Assembly: GCA_019638595.1 (NCBI GenBank)
Contig: JAHBTJ010000040.1
Location: 1 to 32,837 of the forward strand
Reading direction: 5' to 3'
Origin: Chitinophagaceae bacterium
Lineage (GTDB): Bacteria; Bacteroidota; Bacteroidia; Chitinophagales; Chitinophagaceae
DNA: 32,837 nucleotides
The notes below the pieces were generated by a model that searched no databases, was not told the DNA's origin, and worked only from the letters and a program-made list of their open reading frames with translations. A program made the position numbers and the translations under genes. Below are positions 1 through 8,386 of the stretch, in pieces (positions within the stretch are counted from its first letter, which is position 1; every line of letters starts with the position of its first letter).

Positions 1-1129
1 TGCTTATGGTTTTCCGGCGCTGGTCTTCTGTTCCATGCTCCAGCTCGTGTTGCATGATCACCATATCCCTGTCCTGCTGCTTCAGCTTCAGTTTATTTTC
101 CAGTGCCTTTTGCAGCACATCGGCGGCAGTACATACGCCGTTACCGATCTTCTCATCATCATAAAAACCGAGGTAAGCCAGCATGTTTTTTTCCCTGTTG
201 TCACCAATGGCAACTTCGGTAAGGTCGTGCTGTAGCAGATGGGTCTGAAAGAATTCCCTGTAGGTAAGCTCACGTGTATCGTAGGGATGGATTTCGTCGG
301 TCAGATTCAGCTCAATGACCTTTTTCCAGCCCGTGCAAAAATCGGGATGGCGTAAAGTGGTACGGATAAAAGTAGAGCAGTCCTCCAGCGTATACAAGGA
401 AATATAAGCCAGGGAGTCCCTGTTGGGGTACCATGCAAAATAACCATGCCCGGCTATTGCTGTAGTGCGGCTAGGATCAAAAAGCAGATGGTAGGGGAGT
501 TGCCGTATCTCGTTGTTTGATTTATAAACTGCTCCCGTCTTTCCGGCTATTACCACATTGCGCGGGTTCCAGCTTATCTTATAATGCCAGGGATTATCAT
601 CACTTTCAGGGGCTACCAGTCCGCCGCAATGGGAATGAAATGAAGTGATCTTTTCTCCTCCGGCACGAATACGATGAATAAGCTGCATGGCGCTCATATG
701 ATCGATGCCAGGGTCGAGTCCCATTTCACAAAGAAATAAAAGGCCTTTCTTCCTGATCTCCGGCTCCATGCTTTTTATCGTCTCATCCACGTAGGAGGCT
801 GTAAGCAAATGACGACCTGCGGCAACGCAGTTTTCGGCCACCAGCGGGTGTAACCCGGGGGGCAGCATGGAAATGACGATATCGGATTGCATGATCAATG
901 CATTCCTGCTCTCATGGTCTTTTACGTCTACCTGCATGGGAAGGGCAAAGGAGGATACGCCCGATTTGACCTGTGCCTGTTCGAGGTTACCATCTACCAC
1001 AATAACCTGCCAGTTGTGATCTGCAGCCTGTTTGAGCAGGTAATCAATTAAACAGGTGGCCGATTTGCCTGCACCAAAAACAAGGATCTTTTTTTCCGGC
1101 AGGCTGTTTTTTTGCAAAGTCATGCTCAT
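1..1129 (-). CDS. Saccharopine dehydrogenase family protein, N-terminal part (runs off the left edge)
   Basis: I translated the minus strand by hand. It is open from an ATG at 1129 (a second in-frame ATG is at 1123) to the window edge, about 376 codons. The N-terminus carries a Rossmann dinucleotide-binding stretch, KKILVFGAGKSATCLIDYLL (GxGxxA type). Further on are the family-typical MLPPGLHPLVAENCVAAGRH and GLDPGIDHMSAMQLI segments, the latter opening the saccharopine-dehydrogenase C-terminal domain. Family members oxidise saccharopine in lysine breakdown or the alpha-aminoadipate route, in the cytoplasm. The family is usually about 440 residues, so roughly the last 60 are missing, through the window boundary and not through a break in the gene. 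It is divergent from gyrA. No Shine-Dalgarno sequence precedes either ATG, so the exact start is uncertain. The family call is secure; the true substrate is not proven. Confidence 0.88.
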   Translation of the reverse strand, partial: MSMTLQKNSLPEKKILVFGAGKSATCLIDYLLKQAADHNWQVIVVDGNLEQAQVKSGVSSFALPMQVDVKDHESRNALIMQSDIVISMLPPGLHPLVAENCVAAGRHLLTASYVDETIKSMEPEIRKKGLLFLCEMGLDPGIDHMSAMQLIHRIRAGGEKITSFHSHCGGLVAPESDDNPWHYKISWNPRNVVIAGKTGAVYKSNNEIRQLPYHLLFDPSRTTAIAGHGYFAWYPNRDSLAYISLYTLEDCSTFIRTTLRHPDFCTGWKKVIELNLTDEIHPYDTRELTYREFFQTHLLQHDLTEVAIGDNREKNMLAYLGFYDDEKIGNGVCTAADVLQKALENKLKLKQQDRDMVIMQHELEHGTEDQRRKTIS

Positions 1130-1147
1130 GTATTTTGCAGTGCAAAC

Positions 1148-1166
1148 TATCCACACCACGTGGATA
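1148..1166. promoter_or_regulatory. Perfect inverted repeat in the saccharopine dehydrogenase/gyrA divergent promoter region
   Basis: TATCCAC-ACCAC-GTGGATA is a perfect 7-bp dyad with a 5-bp spacer. It lies about 20 bp upstream of the saccharopine dehydrogenase start and 50 bp upstream of the gyrA -7 element. Next to it, GGATAAAAAGG occurs twice (1162-1172 and 1194-1204). Size and position fit an operator; no regulator can be named. Confidence 0.35.
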
Positions 1167-1215
1167 AAAAGGGCAGAAAAAGCCTGAAATTAAGGATAAA
1201 AAGGCTTAAAAACAG

Positions 1216-1223
1216 TACCTTTG
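1216..1223 (+). promoter_or_regulatory. gyrA promoter, Bacteroidetes -7 element
   Basis: TACCTTTG matches the Bacteroidetes -7 consensus TAnnTTTG exactly. No TTTG is seen at the expected -33 position, so only half the consensus is present. It would place the start of transcription near 1230 and give a leader of about 50 nt before the gyrA ATG. Confidence 0.55.
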
Positions 1224-1280
1224 CACTTATTTTAAAACCACTCATCTTAAAATCAGGTTACAGTAGCATATTAGCATATT

Positions 1281-3848
1281 ATGGAAGATAATTTAGAGCC
1301 TTTGGAAACCAGCGACGTTAACCGCATCATCCAGGTCAATATTGAAGAGCAGATGAAAACTGCCTACATCGACTACTCTATGAGTGTAATTGTAGGCAGG
1401 GCCCTGCCCGATGTGCGGGATGGCCTGAAGCCGGTGCACCGCCGTATTTTGTATGCCATGAACGACCTTGGGCTTAATTATAACAGGTCCTATAAAAAGT
1501 CGGCCCGTGTGGTAGGAGAGGTGCTTGGCAAATATCACCCGCACGGTGATGCTTCCGTATACGATGCCATGGTACGTATGGCGCAGGACTGGAATATGCG
1601 CTATACGCTTGTTGACAAACAGGGAAATTTCGGTAACCAGGATGGGGACGACCCGGCGGCAATGCGTTATACGGAAGCCAGGTTGCAGCGCCTTGCCGAA
1701 CATATGCTGGATGATATTGAAAAAGATACGGTTGATTTCCAGCTCAACTTCGACGACTCGGAAAAAGAGCCTACGATCCTTCCTACACGTATTCCCCAAT
1801 TGCTGGTAAACGGTTCAAGCGGTATTGCCGTAGGTATGGCAACCAACATGATGCCCCATAACCTGAGCGAGGTAATAGACGGTTGCATAGCCTATGTAGA
1901 CAACAGGGAAATAACCATTGACGAGCTCATCAAATATGTAAAAGCCCCCGATTTTCCAACAGGCGGTATTATTTATGGTTATGAGGGTATTCGTGCCGCT
2001 ATGCATACCGGCCGCGGCAGGGTAGTGCTGCGCGGTAAGCTGCATGTAGATACCAAGCCCAGCGGCAGGGAGCAGATCATCATTACATCGGTTCCTTACC
2101 AGGTTAGTCGCGATACGCTCACCAACCGCATTGGCGAGCTGGTAAATGAAAAAATAATTGATGGCATTGCCCACGTAAATAACGAGTCTACCGAAAAAGA
2201 AGGTACGCGTATTGTTGTAGACCTGAAGAGGGATGCTATTGCGAACGTGGTGATCAACCACCTGTACAAGCATACCGAATTACAAACTTCTTACGGTATC
2301 AACAACGTAGCTATTGTAAGAGGCAGACCCAAAACGCTCAACCTCAGAGACCTGATCAGCGAGTTTATTGAATTCAGGCATGAGGTGGTTGTGCGCCGTA
2401 CAAAATATGAATTAAGAGAAGCGGAAAAGAAAGCCCATATATTACAGGGCTACCTGATAGCACTTGATCATCTGGACGAGGTGATTTCATTGATCCGGAG
2501 TTCTTCCACGCCCGAAATAGCCAGGGAAAACCTGATAAACGCAGGCTGGGGTTTGGATGAAGTGCAGGCCAGGGCTATACTTGAGCTAAGGTTGCAACGC
2601 CTTACCGGTATGGAGCGCGAAAAGATCAAGGAAGAATATGACGAGATCATGAAACAAATCGCTTATCTCAAAGACCTGCTGGGTGATGAGGGTAAGAGAT
2701 ACGATATAATAAAAGCAGAGCTTACCGAAATTAAAGACAGGTTTGGCGATGAGCGCAGGTCGGAAATACAGTACCTGGCAGACGAAATGCGGATAGAGGA
2801 CCTGATAGAAGAAGAAGACGTGGTGATTACCATCAGCCACCAGGGCTATATCAAGCGTACTTCTGCCAGCGAATACCGGCAGCAGAACCGCGGAGGAAGG
2901 GGAGCCATTGGAGGCCGCACCAAGGAAGAGGACTGGATTGAGCACCTGTTTGTGGCCTCTACCCACCATACTTTGTTGTACTTTACTGAAAAAGGCAGGT
3001 GCTACTGGTTAAAAGTATACCAGTTGCCCGAAGGGGACAAGAACAGCAAGGGCAGAGCCATCCAGAATTTGATACAATTACCGCCGGACGACAAGGTAAG
3101 GACCATTGTAGATGTAAAAAATTTGGACGACGGAGATTTTGTGAAGAATAATTATATTGTACTTTGTACACGGAAAGGCATTATTAAAAAAACACTTTTA
3201 GAAGACTTTAGCAGACCACGTGCAACCGGGGTGAATGCAATTACGATCGTAGAAGGAGACCAGCTACTGGATGCCAGGCTTACAGATGGTAACAGTGAAA
3301 TTATGATGGCGGTTAAAAGCGGCAGGGCTATCCGCTTCCCGGAAGATAAAGTAAGAGTAACCGGGCGTGGAGCGATAGGAGTATCCGGTATTGAAGTGGA
3401 TAACGGAAATGATGAAGTGGTTGGCATGATTTGTGTCAAAAAAGACGACAAATCACGGACCGTGCTGGTAGTAAGCGAAAAGGGATTTGGTAAACGTACT
3501 CCTATAACAGATGAATCGGGAGAAGATAATTACCGCATCACCAACCGCGGAGGCAAAGGTGTAAAAACCATCCATGTAACCGAAAAAACCGGCTCGCTTG
3601 TTGGAATACTGGATGTGAGTGAAAATGAAGATCTGATGATCACCTGCAAGTCGGGAATTACCATTCGTATGGCGGTTAGCCAGGTAAGCGAACAGGGCCG
3701 GGCTACCCAGGGAGTAAAGCTTATCAGGCTTGATGAAGATGACGCTATAGCAGCTATTACCCAACTGGCCAGGTATGAAAATGATAATGGAAATGGCGCC
3801 GAACCGCAAGACGGAACATTCAATGAAAGTTTAGATTCCCAAATATAA
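1281..3848 (+). CDS. gyrA: DNA gyrase subunit A
   Basis: This is the DNA-cleaving and rejoining subunit of gyrase, acting with GyrB to introduce negative supercoils. At 855 aa it is full length. The breakage-reunion domain fills roughly residues 1-500 and has the catalytic tyrosine at Tyr130 in [10 protein letters not shown]. The quinolone-determining segment is [12 protein letters not shown], with Ala91 at the position of E. coli Ser83 and Asp95 at that of Asp87. The C-terminal beta-pinwheel DNA-wrapping domain starts around residue 510 and contains the GyrA box [11 protein letters not shown] at 534-544, which separates it from topoisomerase IV ParC. The acidic tail ends in a short divergent stretch. 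A secreted TPR gene follows 43 nt downstream on the same strand and may be cotranscribed. The alanine at position 91 is unusual; see findings. Confidence 0.98.
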   Translation: MEDNLEPLETSDVNRIIQVNIEEQMKTAYIDYSMSVIVGRALPDVRDGLKPVHRRILYAMNDLGLNYNRSYKKSARVVGEVLGKYHPHGDASVYDAMVRMAQDWNMRYTLVDKQGNFGNQDGDDPAAMRYTEARLQRLAEHMLDDIEKDTVDFQLNFDDSEKEPTILPTRIPQLLVNGSSGIAVGMATNMMPHNLSEVIDGCIAYVDNREITIDELIKYVKAPDFPTGGIIYGYEGIRAAMHTGRGRVVLRGKLHVDTKPSGREQIIITSVPYQVSRDTLTNRIGELVNEKIIDGIAHVNNESTEKEGTRIVVDLKRDAIANVVINHLYKHTELQTSYGINNVAIVRGRPKTLNLRDLISEFIEFRHEVVVRRTKYELREAEKKAHILQGYLIALDHLDEVISLIRSSSTPEIARENLINAGWGLDEVQARAILELRLQRLTGMEREKIKEEYDEIMKQIAYLKDLLGDEGKRYDIIKAELTEIKDRFGDERRSEIQYLADEMRIEDLIEEEDVVITISHQGYIKRTSASEYRQQNRGGRGAIGGRTKEEDWIEHLFVASTHHTLLYFTEKGRCYWLKVYQLPEGDKNSKGRAIQNLIQLPPDDKVRTIVDVKNLDDGDFVKNNYIVLCTRKGIIKKTLLEDFSRPRATGVNAITIVEGDQLLDARLTDGNSEIMMAVKSGRAIRFPEDKVRVTGRGAIGVSGIEVDNGNDEVVGMICVKKDDKSRTVLVVSEKGFGKRTPITDESGEDNYRITNRGGKGVKTIHVTEKTGSLVGILDVSENEDLMITCKSGITIRMAVSQVSEQGRATQGVKLIRLDEDDAIAAITQLARYENDNGNGAEPQDGTFNESLDSQI

Positions 3849-3891
3849 TCCACTAAAAACCAGTAGATTAATGTATTTTAAAACAATCAAC

Positions 3892-5160
3892 ATGAAGAAA
3901 GTAATATTAACGACCCTGATTGCGGGTTTCGCCTTAAGCCTGTCGGCCCAAAACCTTAACAAGGTAAAAGACATGCTTAAGAACAATGAATTGGACAAGG
4001 CAAAGGATGGAATAGAACAACTGCTCACTAACCCCAAGCAACAAAAAAACGCGGAAGTATGGTTTACAAAAGCTAAAATATACGGCGCCATTGCTGCCAG
4101 CGACCAGTTTAAAACACTGGTGCCCGATGGACGGGCTGACGCGTTTGAGTCCATAAAAAAAGCGGTAGAGATAGATAAGAACCAAACCACTACCTACCTG
4201 ACGCTGGAAAATTACAAACCCGTTTACGATTTATATGGTGGCTATTTTGACCAGGCGGCCGCTCAATACAATGCCGAAAAGTACGAGGATGCGTTGGCAA
4301 ACTTTAAAAAATCGGGTGCTATAGGCGATTTTATTTTTGCGCAGGGATGGGGACTTTCCAAGCTTGATACTACATTGCTATATTATTCCGCATTAGCGGC
4401 AATGAACGCCAAAAAAGACGAGGATGCGGTAGTTGCTTTTCAAAAGCTCGCAGACGCTAAAATAGGCGGTACCAAGCCGGAGCATGTAACCATTTATCGT
4501 TACCTGGCAAAATACTATCTCGACAAAAAGGATATTCCCAATATGCAGAAGTATATCAAGATGGGAACTGAGCTATATCCCAAGGATGATTATCTGCCAC
4601 TGGTAGAATTTGATTACCTGCGCAACCAGGGCGACAAAAAAGCGATATACGCCAAATACGAAGAGCTGATTAAGAGTAACCCGGAAAATTTTGAGATGAT
4701 CGTTGATTATGCGAACGAGCTGTTTAATGAAACGCATGTAAGTGATATTAAAGACAGACCTGCAGACTATAATGAACGTGTAACCAAGATAGAAGGCTTG
4801 TATAAACAGGCCCTGGCTTTAAAGCCCGACGCGCTGGAAGCCAATCTTAACCTGGCCAAGCACTATTTCAACCAGGCTTTGTTTATTGAAGAAGATGCCA
4901 ATAAAATTAAAAGTACCAAACCCGAAGATGTAAAGAAGAAAGATGAACTGAAGGCGCAGGTAGTTGCTCTTTGCGATAAAGCCATTCCTCCGTTTGAAGT
5001 AGTATTCAATACCCTGGACCAAAAAGACAAGCTGAAATTGTCTGAAAAATCTGAATACAAGTCGGCTTGTAATAACCTGTCATATTGCTACGACAGGAAA
5101 AAAGACAAAGCTAAATCCGATTTTTACCAGAAGAAATACGATGAGGCTGATAATAAATAA
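3892..5160 (+). CDS. Exported tetratricopeptide-repeat protein
   Basis: The product has 422 aa from the ATG at 3892. I prefer this to the ATG seven codons upstream (3871) because it begins directly with a signal peptide, MKKVILTTLIAGFALSLSAQ, probably cleaved near LSAQ. The rest is mostly alpha-helical with TPR-like repeats, for example KNNELDKAKDGIEQLL, YNAEKYEDALANFKKSG and LYKQALALKPDALEANLNLA. The C-terminal half is Lys/Asp/Glu rich. TPR proteins act as protein-protein scaffolds; after export this one should sit in the periplasm or on a membrane surface. Its partner is unknown. It follows gyrA by 43 nt with no obvious promoter of its own, and a hairpin terminator comes right after its stop codon, so gyrA and this gene probably form one transcription unit. 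Confidence 0.85.
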   Translation: MKKVILTTLIAGFALSLSAQNLNKVKDMLKNNELDKAKDGIEQLLTNPKQQKNAEVWFTKAKIYGAIAASDQFKTLVPDGRADAFESIKKAVEIDKNQTTTYLTLENYKPVYDLYGGYFDQAAAQYNAEKYEDALANFKKSGAIGDFIFAQGWGLSKLDTTLLYYSALAAMNAKKDEDAVVAFQKLADAKIGGTKPEHVTIYRYLAKYYLDKKDIPNMQKYIKMGTELYPKDDYLPLVEFDYLRNQGDKKAIYAKYEELIKSNPENFEMIVDYANELFNETHVSDIKDRPADYNERVTKIEGLYKQALALKPDALEANLNLAKHYFNQALFIEEDANKIKSTKPEDVKKKDELKAQVVALCDKAIPPFEVVFNTLDQKDKLKLSEKSEYKSACNNLSYCYDRKKDKAKSDFYQKKYDEADNK

Positions 5161-5180
5161 TTCTTTTTTGTAAGAAATTT

Positions 5181-5213
5181 AAAAGGGAGGTTATTGTATA
5201 GCCTCCTTTTTTA
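5181..5213 (+). terminator. Intrinsic terminator after the TPR gene
   Basis: GGAGGTTA (5186-5193), a 5-nt loop TTGTA, then TAGCCTCC (5199-5206) form an 8-bp stem including one G-T pair. The stem is preceded by AAAAG and followed by six T residues. The A and T tracts make it usable in both directions, which suits its position between convergent genes. Confidence 0.8.
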
Positions 5214-5251
5214 TTTATGCCTTGCAGGAGGGATATTGTAATAAATTGTAT

Positions 5252-6205
5252 TTATTGCAGGCGGTAAATGTACAGTACAGATGCGTCATCTTCGGGTATA
5301 AAATAATATTGCAGCATCCCGTTGGCTTCCTCAATATAAAATGGATTGTTGGTAATTATGATGCCCTTGCCGGTATATTTGTTTACAGGCAACTGCAAGC
5401 CTGCTGTATAATCATCCATATCTATCAATTCCAGTCCGCCCAGCCGGATAGGTACGTCTTGGACGTTTTTATAGACTCGTAGCCCCGAGCAGATCATTTT
5501 ATTATTGCCTGCATAATTGCAATCCTGGAAGTCAACATAAAAATGAGGATTATTAGTACCCTTTTCTTTTTGCAGCTCAGCCCTTGGAGTTCCTTTTGTA
5601 TACCTGATCTTCCATTTATAAAATACCCTGCTGCCCCAATTCATACCTGTTAACTCGTTGGTTGCACGGTTATATGCAACAGCTCCTATAGCATCTGGCA
5701 GCGTGGCAACAAGCACAGCTTCCAGGGTTTCGGGGTGTACCCGGTAGATGAACGACTTTCCAAAAGGGCGGTATTCGCATACGGGTACCCATATATAGGT
5801 ACCGTCAAAGTCAATACCTCCCGGATGATACAGCCCGTTTTCACCCAGGCAAACGCTGTCGGTCAGCCTGCCGTCCATACCGAACTTAAAAAGGTAACCT
5901 GTTCCGTCTCCGGGATCCCGGTCAAAGCCGTCAACAGGAGCGGGATATTTTTTTGGCCAGCGGTTTACCTTTACGGAGCTCAGAAAATAAAAGTTACCGG
6001 CCCTGGTAAGTCCCTGTGTATGATAGGTAGTAAAATGCAGGGGAACGCTGTCAACCAGTTGCCAGGATACATCCTGCCGCAGTTGGTTAAAGTACCGGTA
6101 GGTAAGGGGTTCTGCGCCCGCTTTTTCCTGCTGGGCGATAGCCGGATGATACAACTGCATTAAAATACACAGTACAATGGCAGAACAGGTTCCATGTAGT
6201 TTCAT
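5252..6205 (-). CDS. Exported protein of unknown function, beta-propeller-like
   Basis: The product has 317 aa. It begins with a hydrophobic export signal (TCSAIVLCILMQLYHPAIAQ) ending at an AIAQ/QE cleavage site. The mature part has repeated short beta-strand patterns such as THYTQGLTRAG-like, GYLFKFGMDGRLT, YHPGGIDFDGTYIWVPV and AIGAVAYNRATNELTGMNWG, the look of a six-bladed beta-propeller that binds or hydrolyses a small ligand. From memory it resembles an uncharacterised Pfam family (DUF6454-like), which I could not verify. No catalytic residues can be named. It starts 18 nt after the stop of the small membrane-anchored gene 6224-6640, so the two are probably cotranscribed. It converges on the gyrA-TPR unit with a terminator between them. 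Confidence 0.7.
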   Translation of the reverse strand: MKLHGTCSAIVLCILMQLYHPAIAQQEKAGAEPLTYRYFNQLRQDVSWQLVDSVPLHFTTYHTQGLTRAGNFYFLSSVKVNRWPKKYPAPVDGFDRDPGDGTGYLFKFGMDGRLTDSVCLGENGLYHPGGIDFDGTYIWVPVCEYRPFGKSFIYRVHPETLEAVLVATLPDAIGAVAYNRATNELTGMNWGSRVFYKWKIRYTKGTPRAELQKEKGTNNPHFYVDFQDCNYAGNNKMICSGLRVYKNVQDVPIRLGGLELIDMDDYTAGLQLPVNKYTGKGIIITNNPFYIEEANGMLQYYFIPEDDASVLYIYRLQ

Positions 6206-6223
6206 TATATCATATTTACAAAG

Positions 6224-6640
6224 CTAAAGGCTGTTTTGTGGTAAATGAGTTTTTCCTCTTTCAATTTCTACCAGTTGCGCGTTTTGCATTTCGTTGTTGT
6301 TGAATGTACCCTCTTTTATTTTTTTAAGGTCGGCATACGAAAAGCTTAATAGCTGGCTGATATCAAATTCACTTAAAAATACATCGCTTACATTCCAGCC
6401 GCTGAGTTTACCCCGATAAAAGAATACCGCGTCTTCCCCAATTTCGGCAACCTTAAAATACCGTACCGAACGGCCACCGCCTAAATCGGTATACCGTATT
6501 TTATATACATCGCCGGGTTGAGGTTTGGCGAATAACAGTTGAATGCTGTCACTTCTTTCCTGCTGCACATTTCTTATATAAAAGAAAAGCGCGATGCCCA
6601 TCGCAATGGTAAGAATGAGTATGTTTTTTCCGTAGCGCAT
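6224..6640 (-). CDS. Small membrane-anchored hypothetical protein
   Basis: The product has 138 aa with one N-terminal transmembrane helix (residues about 6-23, ILILTIAMGIALFFYI). It is followed by an extracytoplasmic beta-rich domain with VYKIRYTDLGGGRSVRYFKV and DAVFFYRGKLSGWNVSDVF. I do not recognise a family. It lies upstream of the exported beta-propeller-like gene on the same strand with an 18-nt gap, which suggests a two-gene operon acting at the envelope. Confidence 0.65.
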   Translation of the reverse strand: MRYGKNILILTIAMGIALFFYIRNVQQERSDSIQLLFAKPQPGDVYKIRYTDLGGGRSVRYFKVAEIGEDAVFFYRGKLSGWNVSDVFLSEFDISQLLSFSYADLKKIKEGTFNNNEMQNAQLVEIERGKTHLPQNSL

Positions 6641-6761
6641 TTTAAATGTATGATTTCTGATTGTTGATTTGTGACGTAATAACCACGCTGTTACAATTTC
6701 AGGTTTAAAATGTGAGATCCGCCACGTTCGAAAATAAGCTTGAGATCGGAATGTATAAAAG

Positions 6762-7541
6762 CTATAGCATAGAGGCGGCGATCAGTTCCGCTATATCCAG
6801 CACCTGTACCTGTTCTTCTTTTTCGCGATTTTTTACACCGTCTGTGAGCATGGTATTGCAAAAAGGGCAGGCAGAAGCGATCACTTCCGGCTGTATTTCC
6901 AGGGCTTCATTCGTTCTTTCCAGGTTTACCCTTATGTTACCTTTTTCTTCTTCTTTAAACATCTGCGCACCACCCGCACCGCAACACAGTCCCTTGCTTT
7001 TGCATCGTTTCATTTCTACCAGTTCGGCATCCAGCGCCTCCAGCACCTTTCGCGGCGCTTCATAAATATTATTGGCCCGCCCCAGGTAGCAACTATCGTG
7101 GTAGGTAATGCGCTTTCCTTTAAAACTACCCTCTTCTTTCATTTTTATTTTTCCCTCGTCTATCAACTGCTGCAGGAAAACAGAATGGTGGATCACTTCG
7201 TATGTACCTCCTAAAACCGGGTATTCGTTTTTAAGCGTGTTAAAGCAATGCGGGCAGGCAGTTACGATCTTTTGGATATTATAGTTGTTTAGGGTCTGGA
7301 TATTCTGGTAGGCCATCATCTGGAATAAAAACTCGTTACCGGCCCTGCGCGCAGGATCGCCGGTGCAGGCTTCTTCTTTACCAAGAATGGCATATTTTAC
7401 CTGCACTTTATTAAGGATGCTGATGAATGCTTTGGTAATTTTTTGAGCCCTTTGATCAAAGCTGCCTGCACAACCTACCCAGAATAATACTTCCGGTGTT
7501 TCTCCATTCGCAAAATAATCCGACATCAGGGGAACATGCAT
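6762..7541 (-). CDS. CCG-domain (Fe-S) protein, HdrB-like subunit
   Basis: The product has 259 aa with two cysteine-rich CCG domains of the HdrB/GlpC/LldE type. The first includes Cys24, Cys59 (EACTGDPARRAG) and the pair ACPHC (96 and 99). The second includes Cys151, the diagnostic LCCGAGG (186-190) and ACPFC (225 and 228). These cysteines bind cubane or noncubane Fe-S clusters in enzymes that pass electrons between soluble carriers and quinones. The natural partner is the 8387-9712 product, which supplies the ferredoxin and membrane heme-type modules. Together they match, in two polypeptides, the layout of DUF224-type ETF:quinone oxidoreductases (EMO). There is no signal peptide, so it is cytoplasmic and would bind the inner face of the membrane. 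The YceI gene sits between the two, in opposite orientation. Confidence 0.88.
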   Translation of the reverse strand: MHVPLMSDYFANGETPEVLFWVGCAGSFDQRAQKITKAFISILNKVQVKYAILGKEEACTGDPARRAGNEFLFQMMAYQNIQTLNNYNIQKIVTACPHCFNTLKNEYPVLGGTYEVIHHSVFLQQLIDEGKIKMKEEGSFKGKRITYHDSCYLGRANNIYEAPRKVLEALDAELVEMKRCKSKGLCCGAGGAQMFKEEEKGNIRVNLERTNEALEIQPEVIASACPFCNTMLTDGVKNREKEEQVQVLDIAELIAASML

Positions 7542-7560
7542 GCTAAAAATGATTTTGTTC

Positions 7561-7568
7561 CAAAACTA
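7561..7568 (-). promoter_or_regulatory. Promoter -7 element for the CCG gene
   Basis: On the minus strand this reads TAGTTTTG, an exact TAnnTTTG match, about 20 bp upstream of the ATG at 7541. No TTTG is found at -33. It implies a leader of only about 13 nt. Confidence 0.45.
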
Positions 7569-7658
7569 AACGAAAAATGCCATTTACCTATTTCATATCT
7601 CAGGTATTGCTGCGCACTAAATTTCAAATATTAAGAACTGTATTAACAAATCTGTTAA

Positions 7659-7666
7659 TATCTTTG
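7659..7666 (+). promoter_or_regulatory. Promoter -7 element for the YceI gene
   Basis: TATCTTTG matches TAnnTTTG exactly, 24 bp before the ATG at 7691. No TTTG at -33 is visible. Its position downstream of the earlier in-frame ATG at 7577 supports 7691 as the real start. Confidence 0.5.
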
Positions 7667-7690
7667 AAATACCCCGAAAAACCTGCGCCC

Positions 7691-8233
7691 ATGAAGCATT
7701 TTTTAGGATTTCTATTTTTAATGGGTTTTACAAATTGGGCCCTTGGCCAGCAGTTTATTCCAAAAGATGAGGATTCGGAAGTAAAATTCAGGATCAAAAA
7801 TTTTGGTGTGAATGTAACTGGTACACTAAAAGGGCTGGAAGGTAAGATCAGCTTTTACGCAGATAGTCTTGCAGGAGCGCACTTTGATGTTTCTGTTAAA
7901 ACAGGCACTATTAATACCGGTATTGATCAACGGGACAATCATTTGCAGCAGGAAGAATACTTTGATGCAAAAAAGTACCCCACCATTCATTTTGTATCAA
8001 CAAAAGTTACCAGCAGCACCAATAAAGAATATCTTTTTGTATTTGGCAATCTTACCATTAAAGATGTAACAAAAGAGATCTCCTTTCCTTTTAAAGCCAC
8101 GCCCAGGGGCGATGATTACTTGTTTGAAGGAGAATTTACATTGAACCGGCGTGATTATAATGTAGGTGGTGGCAGTATTACCATGTCTGATAACCTCACG
8201 GTATTGTTGTCTGTACTGGCAAAGAAGGAGTAG
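7691..8233 (+). CDS. YceI-family periplasmic lipid-binding protein
   Basis: The product has 180 aa from the ATG at 7691, which begins a signal peptide (MKHFLGFLFLMGFTNWALG, cleaved before QQF). Starting at 7577 would add 38 residues of non-signal sequence and is disfavoured, since a promoter element lies in between. The mature protein is a YceI/TT1927b lipocalin-like barrel: EVKFRIKNFGVNVTGTLKGL, SVKTGTINTGIDQRDNHLQ, EEYFDAKKYPTIHFVSTKV and GNLTIKDVTKEISFPF are all family hallmarks. YceI proteins bind isoprenoid chains such as polyprenols or quinones in the periplasm. It is divergent from the CCG gene and lies between the two genes of a quinone-linked Fe-S oxidoreductase, which makes a quinone-related role plausible but unproven. 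Confidence 0.92.
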   Translation: MKHFLGFLFLMGFTNWALGQQFIPKDEDSEVKFRIKNFGVNVTGTLKGLEGKISFYADSLAGAHFDVSVKTGTINTGIDQRDNHLQQEEYFDAKKYPTIHFVSTKVTSSTNKEYLFVFGNLTIKDVTKEISFPFKATPRGDDYLFEGEFTLNRRDYNVGGGSITMSDNLTVLLSVLAKKE

Positions 8234-8251
8234 GTTGCAGGTTATTTAAAG

Positions 8252-8380
8252 AATTTGATATTTGAAATTTGATATTTGAAATTGACTTCGCTTATGGCCG
8301 ATAGCCGAAAACTCACAGCCCATAGCTCATAGCCGATAGCCCATAGCAGAAAGCTCATCGCTCATCTCAAATCTCAAATT
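8252..8380. repeat. Composite intergenic repeat: 14-bp tandem units, 7-bp iterations and an inverted end
   Basis: AATTTGATATTTGA occurs twice in exact tandem (8252-8265, 8266-8279). The middle (about 8291-8366) is a degenerate 7-bp periodic array of units like CATAGCC, GATAGCC, CATAGCT and CATCGCT. The right end, TCAAATCTCAAATT (8367-8380), is the inverse complement of the left unit with one mismatch. It lies between convergent YceI and Fe-S membrane genes and is not coding. It may be an intergenic repeat family member or a large hairpin ending both transcripts. Confidence 0.75.
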
Positions 8381-8386
8381 TTCATA

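Noticed and set aside
3146-3164. GTACTTTGTACAC-like sequence inside gyrA, similar to the palindrome region at 14187-14200
   Set aside because: It is within conserved coding sequence and lacks the AAAA-centred dyad, so it is probably coincidence.
8287-8366. CRISPR array
   Set aside because: The units are only 7 bp, degenerate and contiguous, without spacers, and no cas genes are present.
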